A stretch of DNA of 64,000 bases, from the NCBI RefSeq assembly GCF_947496995.1, contig NZ_CANMFD010000001.1, positions 1,174,692 to 1,238,691 of the forward strand. The letters are read 5' to 3'. This DNA is from an uncultured Roseibium sp. Its GTDB lineage: Bacteria; Pseudomonadota; Alphaproteobacteria; Rhizobiales; Stappiaceae. The notes beneath the pieces were generated by a model. It was not told the DNA's origin. It did not search any database and saw only the letters and a program-made list of their open reading frames with translations. The position numbers and the translations under genes were made by a program. This document shows, piece by piece, positions 1-10,685 of the stretch. The number at the start of each line of letters is the position of its first letter. Within the stretch, counting starts at the first letter, position 1.

Positions 1-1523
<1,523 letters not shown>

Positions 1524-1530
1524 TCTGCGG

Positions 1531-1587
1531 CCGGAGGATCGGTCCTCCGGGTTGAAATCCACACCGCGCCGGACCCCGGCGCGGTGT
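1531..1587 (+). terminator. Two hairpins between ctaD and ctaB
   Basis: A short hairpin (cggagga/tcctccg, 1531-1549) is followed by a perfect 10-bp stem (1561-1570 with 1578-1587). No T-run follows, so this is more likely an mRNA-processing or stabilising structure than a strong intrinsic terminator. Confidence 0.35.
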
Positions 1588-1676
1588 ATGCCGTAAAAAA
1601 GACTGCCCGGGCGCTGTGCCGCCCATTGCGCTCCTTTCAACGCGCAAGCTGAAACAAGAAATCAAAGGACACGCCC

Positions 1677-2612
1677 ATGTCGCTCGTAGAGCGCCAGGAT
1701 ACGATCAGCCAGGACAGCTCCGTCTGGGACGGTGGTATGGGGTCAGTAGGCGACTATGTGGCGCTGCTGAAGCCGCGTGTCATGTCGCTGGTGATCTTTA
1801 CCGCCTTCGTCGGCCTGATGCTTGCGCCCGGTTCCGTGCATCCGGTGCTCGGCGCGGTCGCGATCCTGTGCATTGCCATCGGGGCAGGGGCGTCCGGCGC
1901 GCTGAACATGTGGTACGACGCCGACATCGACCGGATCATGTCGCGTACCCGCAACCGGCCCATCCCGACCGGAAAAGTCACGGGTGACGAGGCGCTGGCC
2001 TTCGGGATTACCCTGTCGATCGGCTCCGTGGTCACCCTCGGTCTGCTGGTCAACTGGTTCGCGGGCGCGTTTCTGGCCTTCACGATCTTCTTCTACGTGA
2101 TCGTCTACACCATGTGGCTGAAGCGCTCGACGCCGCAGAACATCGTCATCGGCGGTGCTGCCGGCGCCTTTCCGCCCATGGTTGGCTGGGCATCGGTCAC
2201 CGGATCGGTCAGCCTGGAAAGCTTCGTCCTTTTCCTGATCATCTTCATGTGGACACCGCCGCATTTCTGGGCGCTGGCGCTGTTCAAGAGCGTGGATTAT
2301 CGCGCAGCAGGCGTTCCGATGCTGCCCGTGGTCGCGGGAGAAACCAGCACGCGGCACCATATTCTGGTCTATTCCCTGCTGCTGGCTCCGATCGGCGTTG
2401 CGCCCTATCTGCTTGGTTTCGCCGGTCCGGTCTACGGCGTGGCTGCGGTGCTGCTCGGACTGGCCTTCGTGGCCCTTGCCGCCGATGTCTGGCGCAAGCG
2501 GGACGGCGACGTGGCACGTCTGGCCTGTGTACGCCTCTTCAAATACTCGATCTTCTATCTGTTCATGCTTTTCGCCCTGCTTCTGGGTGAAAGCCTCGTT
2601 GCGGGAGTCTGA
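1677..2612 (+). CDS. ctaB: Protoheme IX farnesyltransferase (heme O synthase)
   Basis: CtaB/Cox10 transfers a farnesyl group to protoheme IX to make heme O, the precursor of the heme A used by the oxidase encoded next to it. It is a polytopic UbiA-family membrane protein of 311 residues, the usual length. The first prenyl-diphosphate/Mg site is seen as [15 protein letters not shown], followed by RNRPIPTG. The second conserved region is [13 protein letters not shown]. The ATG at 1677 has an AAAGGA ribosome site 7 bases upstream. The next reading frame starts 4 bases after the stop, which suggests co-transcription. Confidence 0.96.
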   Translation: MSLVERQDTISQDSSVWDGGMGSVGDYVALLKPRVMSLVIFTAFVGLMLAPGSVHPVLGAVAILCIAIGAGASGALNMWYDADIDRIMSRTRNRPIPTGKVTGDEALAFGITLSIGSVVTLGLLVNWFAGAFLAFTIFFYVIVYTMWLKRSTPQNIVIGGAAGAFPPMVGWASVTGSVSLESFVLFLIIFMWTPPHFWALALFKSVDYRAAGVPMLPVVAGETSTRHHILVYSLLLAPIGVAPYLLGFAGPVYGVAAVLLGLAFVALAADVWRKRDGDVARLACVRLFKYSIFYLFMLFALLLGESLVAGV

Positions 2613-2616
2613 ACCG

Positions 2617-2778
2617 ATGGCTGAAGAAGAACAGGGTATCACGCTGACGGACGAGCAGAAAAAGAAGCGCCGCTCTAGGTCGATTGCGATCGCGGTGGCT
2701 CTTGGAGCGCTTGTCGCCCTTTTCTATGTGGTTACCATCGTCAAGCTGGGTCCGAGTGTCATGGACCGGGCGCTTTGA
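2617..2778 (+). CDS. Small single-pass membrane protein of the oxidase cluster
   Basis: This is a 53-residue protein with a charged N-terminus ([10 protein letters not shown]) and one transmembrane helix (about residues 24-44, [20 protein letters not shown]). Small proteins of this shape are regularly found between ctaB and ctaG in Rhizobiales and are often labelled CoxF-like; the exact function is not established. The ATG lies 4 bases after the ctaB stop, and the stop sits 11 bases before the ctaG start. Its size and position point to an accessory role in oxidase assembly, but that is inference from context. Confidence 0.8.
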   Translation: MAEEEQGITLTDEQKKKRRSRSIAIAVALGALVALFYVVTIVKLGPSVMDRAL

Positions 2779-2789
2779 AGGAAAACACC

Positions 2790-3395
2790 GTGAGCACAGG
2801 AGAGAGCACACAGACCCTTTCCCGCAGCAATCGCAAGGTCGCGATTGCCTGTGTGGGTGTGTTCGCCATGATGGTCGGTGCCGCCTATGCAGCGGTACCG
2901 CTCTACAATCTGTTCTGCCGGGTGACGGGTTTCGGCGGGACGACGCAGGTCGCGGACGCGGAAAGCGACATGATCATCGACCGGATGATCACCGTGCGTT
3001 TCGACGGCAACGTCAATCACGCGCTGCCCTGGAAGTTCCGTCCGGTGCAGCGCTCCGTCACGCTGAAGATGGGCGAGACCGCCCAGCTTGCCTATGAGGC
3101 GACGAATACAGGGACGGGCCCGACCTTCGGAACCTCGACCTTCAATGTCTCGCCGCCGACGGCGGGAATCTATTTCAACAAGCTGGAGTGCTTCTGCTTT
3201 ACCGAGCAGAAGCTCGAAGCCGGCGAACATGTCGAAATGCCGGTCGTCTTTTTTGTCGACCCGGATATGGACAACGATCCGGAACTGAAATCGGTGAAGG
3301 AAATCACTTTGTCCTACACCTTCTTCCCGGTAGAACAACCGGAACGTCCTGTTGCGGCACGGGCAGACAAACCCGCTGCTGAAACGAACTTGTGA
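2790..3395 (+). CDS. ctaG: Cytochrome c oxidase copper chaperone CtaG/Cox11
   Basis: CtaG (Cox11) delivers copper to the CuB site of subunit I. It is anchored by one N-terminal helix and its copper-binding domain faces the periplasm. The helix is at about residues 14-36 (AIACVGVFAMMVGAAYAAVP) and is followed by LYNLFCRVTGFGGT. The conserved copper motif is seen as NKLECFCFTEQ, the Cys-Phe-Cys signature of the family. I chose the GTG at 2790, which has AAGGA 7 bases upstream, giving 201 residues. A TTG at 2775 overlapping the previous stop would add five residues. Confidence 0.95.
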   Translation: MSTGESTQTLSRSNRKVAIACVGVFAMMVGAAYAAVPLYNLFCRVTGFGGTTQVADAESDMIIDRMITVRFDGNVNHALPWKFRPVQRSVTLKMGETAQLAYEATNTGTGPTFGTSTFNVSPPTAGIYFNKLECFCFTEQKLEAGEHVEMPVVFFVDPDMDNDPELKSVKEITLSYTFFPVEQPERPVAARADKPAAETNL

Positions 3396-3444
3396 GCAAT
3401 CGCGCGCGCTGCGCTTGAGATGACTGTGTTTGGGGAGCTTGCCG

Positions 3445-4317
3445 ATGGCTGAGGCACATACCAATAACCACGATTACCACCTGGTGGATCCGAGCCCGTG
3501 GCCATTCATTGCGTCCATTGGCGCATTTATCATGGCGCTCGGGGCAATCGGCTTCATGAAATACGGCAATGGATCGGAATTCGTGCTTTTCGGCATCGAT
3601 CTGACCGGTTGGGGCCTGTTTGCCGTCGGCCTGGCGATTGTTCTCTACGTGATGTTCGGCTGGTGGCGCGATACCATTCGCGAAGCCCACGAAGGTCATC
3701 ACACCCGGGTGGTTTCCCTGCATCTGCGCTACGGCATGCTGCTCTTCATTGCCTCGGAAGTGATGTTCTTCGTTGCCTGGTTCTGGGCCTATTTCGATGC
3801 ATCGCTGTTCACGGGCGAGGCGATCCAGTTTGCCCGCGTTGAAGCGACGGGCGGTCACTGGCCGCCGGAAGGCATCGAGACCTTCGATCCCTGGCACCTG
3901 CCGCTGCTCAATACGCTGATCCTGCTGTGCTCCGGCACCACGGTCACCTGGGCGCACCACGCGCTGCTGCATGACGACCGCGAAGGACTGAAGTGGGGCC
4001 TGACGCTGACGGTCATTCTCGGTGTGCTCTTCACCATCTGCCAGGTTTACGAATATGCCCATGCGGCCTTCGCATTCGACGGCAACATCTACGGCGCGAC
4101 CTTCTTCATGGCGACCGGTTTCCACGGCTTCCACGTCGTCGTTGGAACCATCTTCCTGCTGGTCTGCCTGATCCGCGCGATGATGGGCCAGTTCACCGTC
4201 GAAAAGCATTTCGGCTTCGAGGCGGCAGCCTGGTACTGGCACTTCGTTGACGTTGTCTGGCTGTTCCTGTTCGTCTCGATCTACATCTGGGGCGCAGGTA
4301 CTCCGGCCGCTCACTAG
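3445..4317 (+). CDS. coxC: Cytochrome c oxidase subunit III
   Basis: Subunit III (CoxC/CtaE) is the seven-helix subunit that stabilises the catalytic core of the aa3 oxidase. The 290-residue protein shows the family landmarks SPWPFIAS near the N-terminus, [15 protein letters not shown], the lipid/proton-linked segment [14 protein letters not shown] with its conserved glutamate, [14 protein letters not shown], and the C-terminal [14 protein letters not shown]. The ATG at 3445 is preferred over an in-frame TTG at 3430 because GGGGAG precedes it at 3432-3437. A strong hairpin terminator follows the gene at 4374-4410. Confidence 0.97.
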   Translation: MAEAHTNNHDYHLVDPSPWPFIASIGAFIMALGAIGFMKYGNGSEFVLFGIDLTGWGLFAVGLAIVLYVMFGWWRDTIREAHEGHHTRVVSLHLRYGMLLFIASEVMFFVAWFWAYFDASLFTGEAIQFARVEATGGHWPPEGIETFDPWHLPLLNTLILLCSGTTVTWAHHALLHDDREGLKWGLTLTVILGVLFTICQVYEYAHAAFAFDGNIYGATFFMATGFHGFHVVVGTIFLLVCLIRAMMGQFTVEKHFGFEAAAWYWHFVDVVWLFLFVSIYIWGAGTPAAH

Positions 4318-4373
4318 AGCATTCAGCGTTCAGTTGGACGCAGGATACTCCTGGGCGGTATTTCCAGGGTCCT

Positions 4374-4410
4374 GAAAACGCCCGATCCGTCTGCCGGATC
4401 GGGCGTTTTC
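4374..4410 (+). terminator. Hairpin after coxC
   Basis: A perfect 16-bp stem (4374-4389 pairing with 4395-4410) closes a 5-base loop. The outer base pairs are A/T-rich, so the right arm ends in GTTTTC followed by GTTT. It probably reduces transcription into the DUF983 gene. Confidence 0.75.
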
Positions 4411-4438
4411 GTTTCCGCAACAATTCTTGAGGCAGGTT

Positions 4439-4828
4439 ATGGAAGACAAGGCGCATTTCCCTCCGGTCAATCCGGTGTCCGCGGGCCTTTCCGGCAAATG
4501 CCCGCGTTGCGGACAAGGCAAGCTGTTTGACGGCTTCCTGTCGGTAAAAAAATCCTGCATGGCCTGTGGCCTTGACTATTCCTTCGCCGACAGCGGCGAC
4601 GGTCCGGCCGTCTTCGTCATCATGATTGTCGGTTTCATCGTCGTCGGCCTGGTGCTGTTCGTCGAACTCAGCTTTCAACCGCCGATATGGGTGCACCTCA
4701 TCTTGTGGCTGCCGCTCACCATCATTCTTGCCGGCGGCGTGCTGCGGCCCCTGAAGGGCCTGCTGATCGCCATGCAGTTCCGCCACAAGGCCGAGGAAGG
4801 CCGCATCGATGACGGCCGGGACTCCTGA
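4439..4828 (+). CDS. DUF983 family membrane protein
   Basis: This 129-residue protein has an N-terminal zinc-ribbon-like segment (CPRCGQGKLF, then CMACGLDY) followed by two transmembrane helices separated by a short hydrophilic turn. That is the DUF983 pattern. The family has no proven biochemical role but is consistently encoded between coxC and surf1 in alphaproteobacteria, so a part in oxidase assembly is likely by association. The ATG at 4439 is preceded by GAGGCAGG. An upstream TTG at 4427 is less likely. surf1 starts 41 bases downstream. Confidence 0.9.
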   Translation: MEDKAHFPPVNPVSAGLSGKCPRCGQGKLFDGFLSVKKSCMACGLDYSFADSGDGPAVFVIMIVGFIVVGLVLFVELSFQPPIWVHLILWLPLTIILAGGVLRPLKGLLIAMQFRHKAEEGRIDDGRDS

Positions 4829-4869
4829 GCCCGAAACCGCGCTCGCAACGCACGAAAGCAGATCCCGTC

Positions 4870-5625
4870 ATGGGGCCAATTCGAAAACTTCTTCTTCCCT
4901 TCATGGCCGCGGCCCTGGCTCTGCTGGTGCTTCTCAAGCTGGGTTTCTGGCAGCTCGACCGGCTGGCCTGGAAAGAGAGCCTGATCGTGCAGGTCGAAGA
5001 AGGCGTTTCCAAATCTCCCGTCGCTGCGCCGGGTCCGTCGAACTGGCAGGGTCTCAATGAGGCTGACGACTACCGCCATGTCAGCGTGACGGGCGCGTTT
5101 CTGCCGGGAACGGTTTTCTACTATAACGCCTTGAGCGACCCGGCCGGGCCTTTTGGCGGGCCCGGCGTGATGGCATACGCGCCATTCGAGACCGACGATG
5201 GATGGGTTGTCCTCGTCAATCGCGGTTTCCTGCCCCAGGACCTTGAGAGCGCGCGCCGTGAGCCGGCTCTCGTTCCCCCGCAAGGCGAGATGGAGCTGAC
5301 CGGCCTGTTGCGTCTCAGCGAAAAACCGAACTGGACAACACCGGAGACGAACCCGTCCGACAACATCTGGTTCGCCCGCGATACCCAGGCCATGGGTGAG
5401 GTGCTCGGTATCGACCCGGCTGTCCTGGCGCCCTACAGCATTGACCTCGACGCGGGCTTCACACCGCAGGATGGCCTGCCACAGGCGGGCGAAACCATCG
5501 TTCGCTTCAAGAACGATCACCTCGGATACGCGCTCACCTGGTTCGGCCTCGCAGCGACGCTTGTCGGCGTTTTCCTGACTTATGCAGCCGGCGTTATCTG
5601 GCCGCGCGAGCGCCAGTCCGATTAA
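4870..5625 (+). CDS. surf1: SURF1 family oxidase assembly protein
   Basis: SURF1 (Shy1) is an inner-membrane protein thought to help insert heme a into cytochrome oxidase subunit I. The 251-residue protein has the family topology: an N-terminal helix (about residues 9-26), a periplasmic domain, and a C-terminal helix (about 222-243). Visible signatures are LGFWQLDRLAWKE near the N-terminus, GWVVLVNRGFLP in the middle, and NDHLGYALTWFGLA at the C-terminus. It ends the oxidase assembly cluster. After a gap of about 300 bases an iron-related operon begins. Confidence 0.94.
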   Translation: MGPIRKLLLPFMAAALALLVLLKLGFWQLDRLAWKESLIVQVEEGVSKSPVAAPGPSNWQGLNEADDYRHVSVTGAFLPGTVFYYNALSDPAGPFGGPGVMAYAPFETDDGWVVLVNRGFLPQDLESARREPALVPPQGEMELTGLLRLSEKPNWTTPETNPSDNIWFARDTQAMGEVLGIDPAVLAPYSIDLDAGFTPQDGLPQAGETIVRFKNDHLGYALTWFGLAATLVGVFLTYAAGVIWPRERQSD

Positions 5626-5770
5626 CTCCGGTTTCGCCGAGGTTTGCCTGCGCTTTTGCCGTCTTTGGAAAAGCGGAAGTGTGCCTGCGCGCGAGACGAA
5701 ACGTGTCAGGCGTGAGCCTTCTCCCAAACACCCAAATCATTTTGTGCTGAAAACATTGGCGAATTCGGAT

Positions 5771-5803
5771 TTTAATACTTGACTAATAAACTCATATATT
5801 AAA
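5771..5803. promoter_or_regulatory. Candidate RirA-type iron operator (TGA-N9-TCA within a larger palindrome)
   Basis: The 5626-5921 gap is AT-rich at its centre. It contains TGA (5780-5782), nine bases, then TCA (5792-5794), which matches the IRO box recognised by the iron-sulfur repressor RirA in Rhizobiales. It is nested inside a perfect outer inverted repeat, TTTAATA (5771-5777) and TATTAAA (5797-5803). It lies 119 bases upstream of the TonB receptor start. The assignment to RirA is inference from the short consensus and from the function of the downstream genes. Confidence 0.6.
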
Positions 5804-5921
5804 TCATTCGCCCTACAAAGTGAGCGCAAGCCGCCGCTTTTTCCAACGCCAGCCGAACAGCAAGCCTTCCTCAACCGATTCGAGTTCGAAAGACCTTTCG
5901 AGCTCACGACGGAGCTCACCC

Positions 5922-8228
5922 ATGTTTTACAATTCGGGGCTGAAAAGCCTCAAGCTGGCGACAGTCGCCGGCTCCGCTTTGTTGTGTCTTGTTCCTGATA
6001 CGCAAGCGCAGCAAATAAACGATAGTCCTGCCACCGAACCGCAAGCGACCGAGCGCGGCAACGATACGGATGCCGGCAATGCACCCGACGAGGCTGTGCA
6101 GGGAACGCTTCTCGACACGATTACGCTTGTTGCCGGCCGCAAGAGCGTCTCGACCCTCGATATCCCGGCCAGCGTCACGGTTGTCGACGGTGCGGAGATC
6201 GAAAAATACGGCATTTCCGACATGCAGGAACTCACGCGCTACATCCCGGGCGTGACTGTCAGCAGGCAGACAACGGCCACCGATCCGTTCAACACCTTCG
6301 GCGGGTTCAACATACGCGGTGTCGGCGGCAACCGGGTCATGATCCTGTCGGACGGTTCGCGGATCCCTGAGCGGATCACGGACGGGACACGCGATTACCT
6401 GGACTTCAACTTCGTCAAGCAGGTCGAGGTCATCCGTGGCCCGGCATCCGTCCTGTGGGGGGCGGACGCCCTGGGCGGGGTGGTCGCGCTGGAAACACTG
6501 GATCCGGAGGATCTGCTGTTGGGCCGGAACTATGGCGGACAGGGGAGTGTCGGTTACGACAGCTTCACGAGTGCGGCCACGGCTTCCGGCGCCGTCGCTT
6601 ACCGCTTTTCCGATCAGCTGTCGGCGATGATTGCGCTGTCGCGCGGATACAATGAAGAGCCCGAGCTCAGCAATGCGCGCGCCGATGGCGGGATCTACGG
6701 CTGTCCCAGGGACTTCTCCGCAGGCCAGCTTGAGTGCAACAAGTTCGATGATACGACGACACAGGCCTATCGAGGCCTGGCGAAAGTTGTCTGGGAGCCG
6801 ACGACGGAGCACAGACTGGAAGCTTCCGCCGATATCATGAAGCGCATCACCGGCGTCGACTACACCCAGAACCTGAGCGCCGACATTCACAGATACGACC
6901 GGGATCTCGATCTCGACCGCGGCCGGTTCGCATTCGAGCATCTCTGGAGCCCGGAAGCCGGTCTTCTGGATGAACTGAAGACGGTCGTCGCCTATGCGCC
7001 GAACAACTACGACCGCACGGGAAGCGAATGGGGTGTCACTTCCACCGGCACCCCGTATCTCACTGAAGACGAATTGACCTACAAGGAAAATTTCTTCGAA
7101 CTGGACATCCAGGCATCCAAGGCCTTCGACACCGGAAGCTTCAGCCACGATGTGATCTTCGGCTTCGACGGCGATTACACGACGGTCGACTACACACGCA
7201 CCGACCGCACCACGGACCTGGCGACCGGCGTGACCACGGAGACACGGGCCGGTGGGTTCAACTTCGCGAATTCCGACACCACCCGCGCCGACATCTATAT
7301 CCAGGACACGATCGGCCTGTTCGACAACAACCTTGAAATCACGCCAGGCGTTCGCCTTGCAAGCTACCGCATCAAACCGCGACCCAATGATGACTACCAG
7401 CTTGTGGACGGCTTCGAACCGAAGACCCGTGAAGATGTTGCGCTGGTCAAGAGCCTGTCCGCGCTCTATCACGTCAACAACACCTGGTCGGTCTGGGGCA
7501 AATACGGCGAAGGCTTCAAGATGCCGACAGCCCAACAGCTCTATACGTCGCGCCCCAGTGCCTTCTTCGATCTGATCCCGGCACCCGACCTGAAGCCGGA
7601 GGAAGTCAAGAGCTATGAAGCGGGGATCCGCGCGCGGATCGACAAGGGGCACATTGCTGTTACCGGGTTCTATTCCGACTACACCGACTTCATTCAGAAC
7701 TTCTACAATGTGCCGGGAACCAACGATTACACTTACCGGAACCTGTCTTCCGTTGAAGTTTGGGGTATCGAGGTCGAAGGGGCCTACGAGCTCAACGACA
7801 ACCTCAGACTGAACGGCAGTCTGGCCTGGCAGCGCGGCGTGCAGAAAGCTAATGAAGACGCAGACACCACTCCGCACACATTGCCGCCTCTGACAGCGGT
7901 TCTCGGTCTCGATTACCTGATACCGGACTACAATCTCAGCCTGTCAGCGGTCACGACGCTTGCCGCGCCGGTTACGGAAGTGTCCGGCAGGGACGATGGC
8001 TTCAAGCCCGGTGGCTATGCCCTGCTTGATGTGTTCGGAAGCTGGCAGTTCGCCAGGCTCGCCAGCCTGGATGTCGGGGTCCGGAACGTCTTCGACAGCC
8101 GCTATTTCGAAGCCGGGGCTGCAGACAGGACGCTGTCTCCCTCAACGTCGGTCGCCCGGCAGAACCCGCTGGAGCTTCAGACCGGTCCGGGCCGGACGTT
8201 CACCGCCTCGCTGAACATCAAGTTCTGA
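5922..8228 (+). CDS. TonB-dependent outer-membrane receptor, heme-receptor type
   Basis: This 768-residue receptor imports an iron compound, probably heme, across the outer membrane using TonB energy. A signal peptide covers about residues 1-29 (ending PDTQAQQ). The plug domain starts near DTITLVAGRK and contains GFNIRGVGGNRVMILSDG and VIRGPASVLWGADALGG. A 22-strand barrel follows and ends in a C-terminal phenylalanine (ASLNIKF). The stretch YGEGFKMPTAQQLY followed by PAPDLKPEE resembles the FRAP/NPDL region of heme receptors. I chose the ATG at 5922 because GGAG lies 7 bases upstream and the signal peptide starts there. The ABC gene begins 4 bases after the stop. Confidence 0.9.
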   Translation: MFYNSGLKSLKLATVAGSALLCLVPDTQAQQINDSPATEPQATERGNDTDAGNAPDEAVQGTLLDTITLVAGRKSVSTLDIPASVTVVDGAEIEKYGISDMQELTRYIPGVTVSRQTTATDPFNTFGGFNIRGVGGNRVMILSDGSRIPERITDGTRDYLDFNFVKQVEVIRGPASVLWGADALGGVVALETLDPEDLLLGRNYGGQGSVGYDSFTSAATASGAVAYRFSDQLSAMIALSRGYNEEPELSNARADGGIYGCPRDFSAGQLECNKFDDTTTQAYRGLAKVVWEPTTEHRLEASADIMKRITGVDYTQNLSADIHRYDRDLDLDRGRFAFEHLWSPEAGLLDELKTVVAYAPNNYDRTGSEWGVTSTGTPYLTEDELTYKENFFELDIQASKAFDTGSFSHDVIFGFDGDYTTVDYTRTDRTTDLATGVTTETRAGGFNFANSDTTRADIYIQDTIGLFDNNLEITPGVRLASYRIKPRPNDDYQLVDGFEPKTREDVALVKSLSALYHVNNTWSVWGKYGEGFKMPTAQQLYTSRPSAFFDLIPAPDLKPEEVKSYEAGIRARIDKGHIAVTGFYSDYTDFIQNFYNVPGTNDYTYRNLSSVEVWGIEVEGAYELNDNLRLNGSLAWQRGVQKANEDADTTPHTLPPLTAVLGLDYLIPDYNLSLSAVTTLAAPVTEVSGRDDGFKPGGYALLDVFGSWQFARLASLDVGVRNVFDSRYFEAGAADRTLSPSTSVARQNPLELQTGPGRTFTASLNIKF

Positions 8229-8232
8229 CCGG

Positions 8233-10005
8233 ATGCGCACGATCCTGAAAAGGATCTACACCCTGACACGGATCGCCGTGTCGGGGCCCGGGTCCTGGTA
8301 CGCCTTTCTGCTTTATGCCGTCGTTCTCGGATTTCAGTTCGCTGAAGTCTGGGTTTCCGTGAAGCTCATTGCCTGGAGCAAGAGCTTCTTCGACGCCCTG
8401 GAAAACCGGGATGCGTCTCTGGCGCTGGTCGAGATAGGCAATTTCGCGGTTCTCATCGGTGCATCCGCAGGTTTTCACCTTGCCGGTGACTGGCTGCGCA
8501 AGCGCCTGTTCCTGTTTCTGCGCCAGCGGCTGACCGAGAATGTCCAGAATGCCTGGCTGGCCAACAAGAGCTACTGGCATTTGCGGCCCGGTTTCACCAG
8601 CCGTCCCGTGGACAATCCGGATCAGAGAATTGCGGAAGACTGCCGTCAGTTCGTCAACCGATTGCTCATTGAAACGCTTGACCTCACTTCCAACATTGTC
8701 GCGCTGGTCTCCTATGTGGCCGTGTTGTGGTCCCTGTCCTCCTTTCCTCTGGAGTTCAGCCTTCTGGGGCAGGACATCGTCATTCACCGCTACATGGTCT
8801 GGGCCGCGTTCGTTTACGTTGCTCTGTCGAGCGTCATAACCGACAGGCTGGGCAGGCCGATCAAGGGTCTGGTGTTCGCGCAGGAACGCTGGGAAGCAAA
8901 TTTCAGGCATGCGTTGATACAGGTGCGCGAAGGCGCCGACGAGATCGCTCAGGCGTCCGGCGAGAAGGCAGAGCGCCGTCGGCTCGAGACACGCTTCGAC
9001 GCGATCCGCGGCAACTGGTTTCGCCTGATCAATGCGGAGCTGCTCCTCGGCCTGTTCGTTCGCCCCTACATGCAGACCGTCCTGCGTATCCCGACCTTCC
9101 TGGCATTGCCGGCCTTCTTCGCGGGCAATCTGACGCTGGGGGGGCTGATGCAGCTCGCCGGAGCCTTCTCCCGGGTCTCCACGACCCTGAGCTGGTTCAT
9201 ATTTTCCTATCGCGATCTGGCGGAGTTTGCTGCGGTGGCGGAGCGGCTGGATCTGCTGCTGAAAGCGACCCGTGATCCCTTCCCGGCGCCGCAAGCACCC
9301 CGTGCCATCAAACGGACCGCCTCCGACGACGCACGGCTGCGAATTTCAGGCCTGACGCTCACCACACCGCAAGGCGATCCTCTCGACCCGGTTCCGGATC
9401 TGGAAATGAAACAGGGCGAGACCGTCTGGGTGAAGGGCCGGTCCGGTATCGGCAAGAGCACGCTGCTCACCGCCCTGTCCGGTGTGTGGCCTTACGGCAA
9501 GGGTGACATTCGGGTTCCTGAAGGAAAGCTTCTCGCCTTGCCGCAGGTTCCGCGTGTGTTCCCGGAAGGTCTCGCTCAGTCGCTGACCTACCCGGACGCT
9601 CCGGATGACTTTGACATTACGCTGATAGAGCAAGCCCTTGTGAAAGTCGGTCTCGCGCACCGGCTGGAAGCGCTCAAGAAACCGAGTGAAGAGAGCTTCG
9701 CGGGCCTGTCCATCGGCGAGCGGCAGCGGCTCGCTCTTGCGCGGATCCTGTTCGCACGTCCGGATGTTCTCATTCTGGACGAAGCGACCAGCGCCCTTGA
9801 CGGCAGCAGCGAGGCAGAGGTGCTGACCCTGCTGCGCAGGGAATGCCCGAAGGCGATCATCATATGCGCGGCCCACCGCCCGCCGGATGCCCTCGGCACC
9901 TTCAAGGTTCTTTCCCTCGGACACGGATCCCGGGAGCCTGACCTGCGGGACCGGACATCCGAAGCCCGCACCGACTTTTCTCCAGAAACAGGACATCCTG
10001 TATGA
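8233..10005 (+). CDS. Exporter-fold ABC transporter, SbmA/BacA-YddA (ABCD-like) family
   Basis: This 590-residue protein fuses a six-helix membrane domain of the SbmA/BacA and ABCD type (about residues 1-340) to a C-terminal ATPase. The ATPase shows Walker A GRSGIGKST, signature LSIGERQRLALARI and Walker B VLILDEATSALD. YddA-type proteins combine both parts in this way, whereas SbmA/BacA lack the ATPase. The gene sits between a TonB receptor and a HemS-like gene and overlaps the latter by 4 bases, so it probably moves the same substrate or a related peptide/chelate. The direction and substrate cannot be read from the sequence. No HmuTUV-type importer genes are nearby. Confidence 0.88.
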   Translation: MRTILKRIYTLTRIAVSGPGSWYAFLLYAVVLGFQFAEVWVSVKLIAWSKSFFDALENRDASLALVEIGNFAVLIGASAGFHLAGDWLRKRLFLFLRQRLTENVQNAWLANKSYWHLRPGFTSRPVDNPDQRIAEDCRQFVNRLLIETLDLTSNIVALVSYVAVLWSLSSFPLEFSLLGQDIVIHRYMVWAAFVYVALSSVITDRLGRPIKGLVFAQERWEANFRHALIQVREGADEIAQASGEKAERRRLETRFDAIRGNWFRLINAELLLGLFVRPYMQTVLRIPTFLALPAFFAGNLTLGGLMQLAGAFSRVSTTLSWFIFSYRDLAEFAAVAERLDLLLKATRDPFPAPQAPRAIKRTASDDARLRISGLTLTTPQGDPLDPVPDLEMKQGETVWVKGRSGIGKSTLLTALSGVWPYGKGDIRVPEGKLLALPQVPRVFPEGLAQSLTYPDAPDDFDITLIEQALVKVGLAHRLEALKKPSEESFAGLSIGERQRLALARILFARPDVLILDEATSALDGSSEAEVLTLLRRECPKAIIICAAHRPPDALGTFKVLSLGHGSREPDLRDRTSEARTDFSPETGHPV

Positions 10006-10685
10006 GCGACACCGACAAACGCCATCTCCTGAAAGCCGCCCCCTCCGACGTTCTCAAAAGCTTGCCTGACATGGACCGGGTGATGGTGATCGTACGTGCG
10101 GACGGACTGCTGCACGAACGGCTTGGAAAGGTCGAAGCAGTGGACGTAAAGGCCGAGACCATTCGTCTTTCGGGAGCGTGCCAGGATATGGAAATCGATG
10201 CCTCAAAGCTCGCATCGGTGGAATACGACACGTCTTCGCAGATGCGCGGCAAGCACTATCCACGTCTGGATTTTCTCGGAAAGGACGGCGACATCCTTTT
10301 CTCCGTCGTCGGGCTGGAGGGCCTTGAGCCCTTCGCAGGGCCGTTGGACGGGTTTGACCGCGATGCTGTCGCCATGCGGCCACGCAACAACCCGGGTGAT
10401 GCCGACTCGGACCTGGACACGGACCCGGCCCGTCCGTTTCTTGAAAAGCTTGTCGGCAGCCCGGACGTCACCGTTCAAGTCCAAACCGAGGCCGTCACCC
10501 AGAGGTGGACAGGCAAAGTCGAGGACATGAAGCCGATGGGCGGTTGCTTCAATATTCTGCTGAAGGATTTTCACCTTCATCTGCCCGCAGGTTGCCTGTC
10601 CGGCTGGTCAGAGGAAGACGGCTGGCACCACGGCACCCTGAAAGGCGGCGGCCGAAGCGCCCTGTCGATCGGAACAGACCGATGA
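10002..10685 (+). CDS. HemS/ChuX-like heme-utilisation protein (two half-domains)
   Basis: The 227-residue product has no signal peptide or membrane segment. Two similar halves can be seen. The first has LGKVEAVDVKAETIRLSG, then YPRLDFLGKDGDILFSVVG. The second has WTGKVEDMKPMGGCFNILL, then KDFHLHLPAG and W. This layout (gkVe..., fNl-dfhlHL..., W) recalls the repeated half-domain of HemS/ChuS and the ChuX/HutX heme proteins that handle heme in the cytoplasm. Similarity is by eye only. The start overlaps the ABC gene stop (ATGA) and its own stop overlaps the next start in the same way, so translation is coupled across three genes. Confidence 0.6.
   Translation: MSDTDKRHLLKAAPSDVLKSLPDMDRVMVIVRADGLLHERLGKVEAVDVKAETIRLSGACQDMEIDASKLASVEYDTSSQMRGKHYPRLDFLGKDGDILFSVVGLEGLEPFAGPLDGFDRDAVAMRPRNNPGDADSDLDTDPARPFLEKLVGSPDVTVQVQTEAVTQRWTGKVEDMKPMGGCFNILLKDFHLHLPAGCLSGWSEEDGWHHGTLKGGGRSALSIGTDR

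Noticed and set aside
5916..7877. A 653-codon minus-strand frame opposite the TonB receptor
   Set aside because: Low-complexity translation with no signatures; the plus strand carries the complete receptor.
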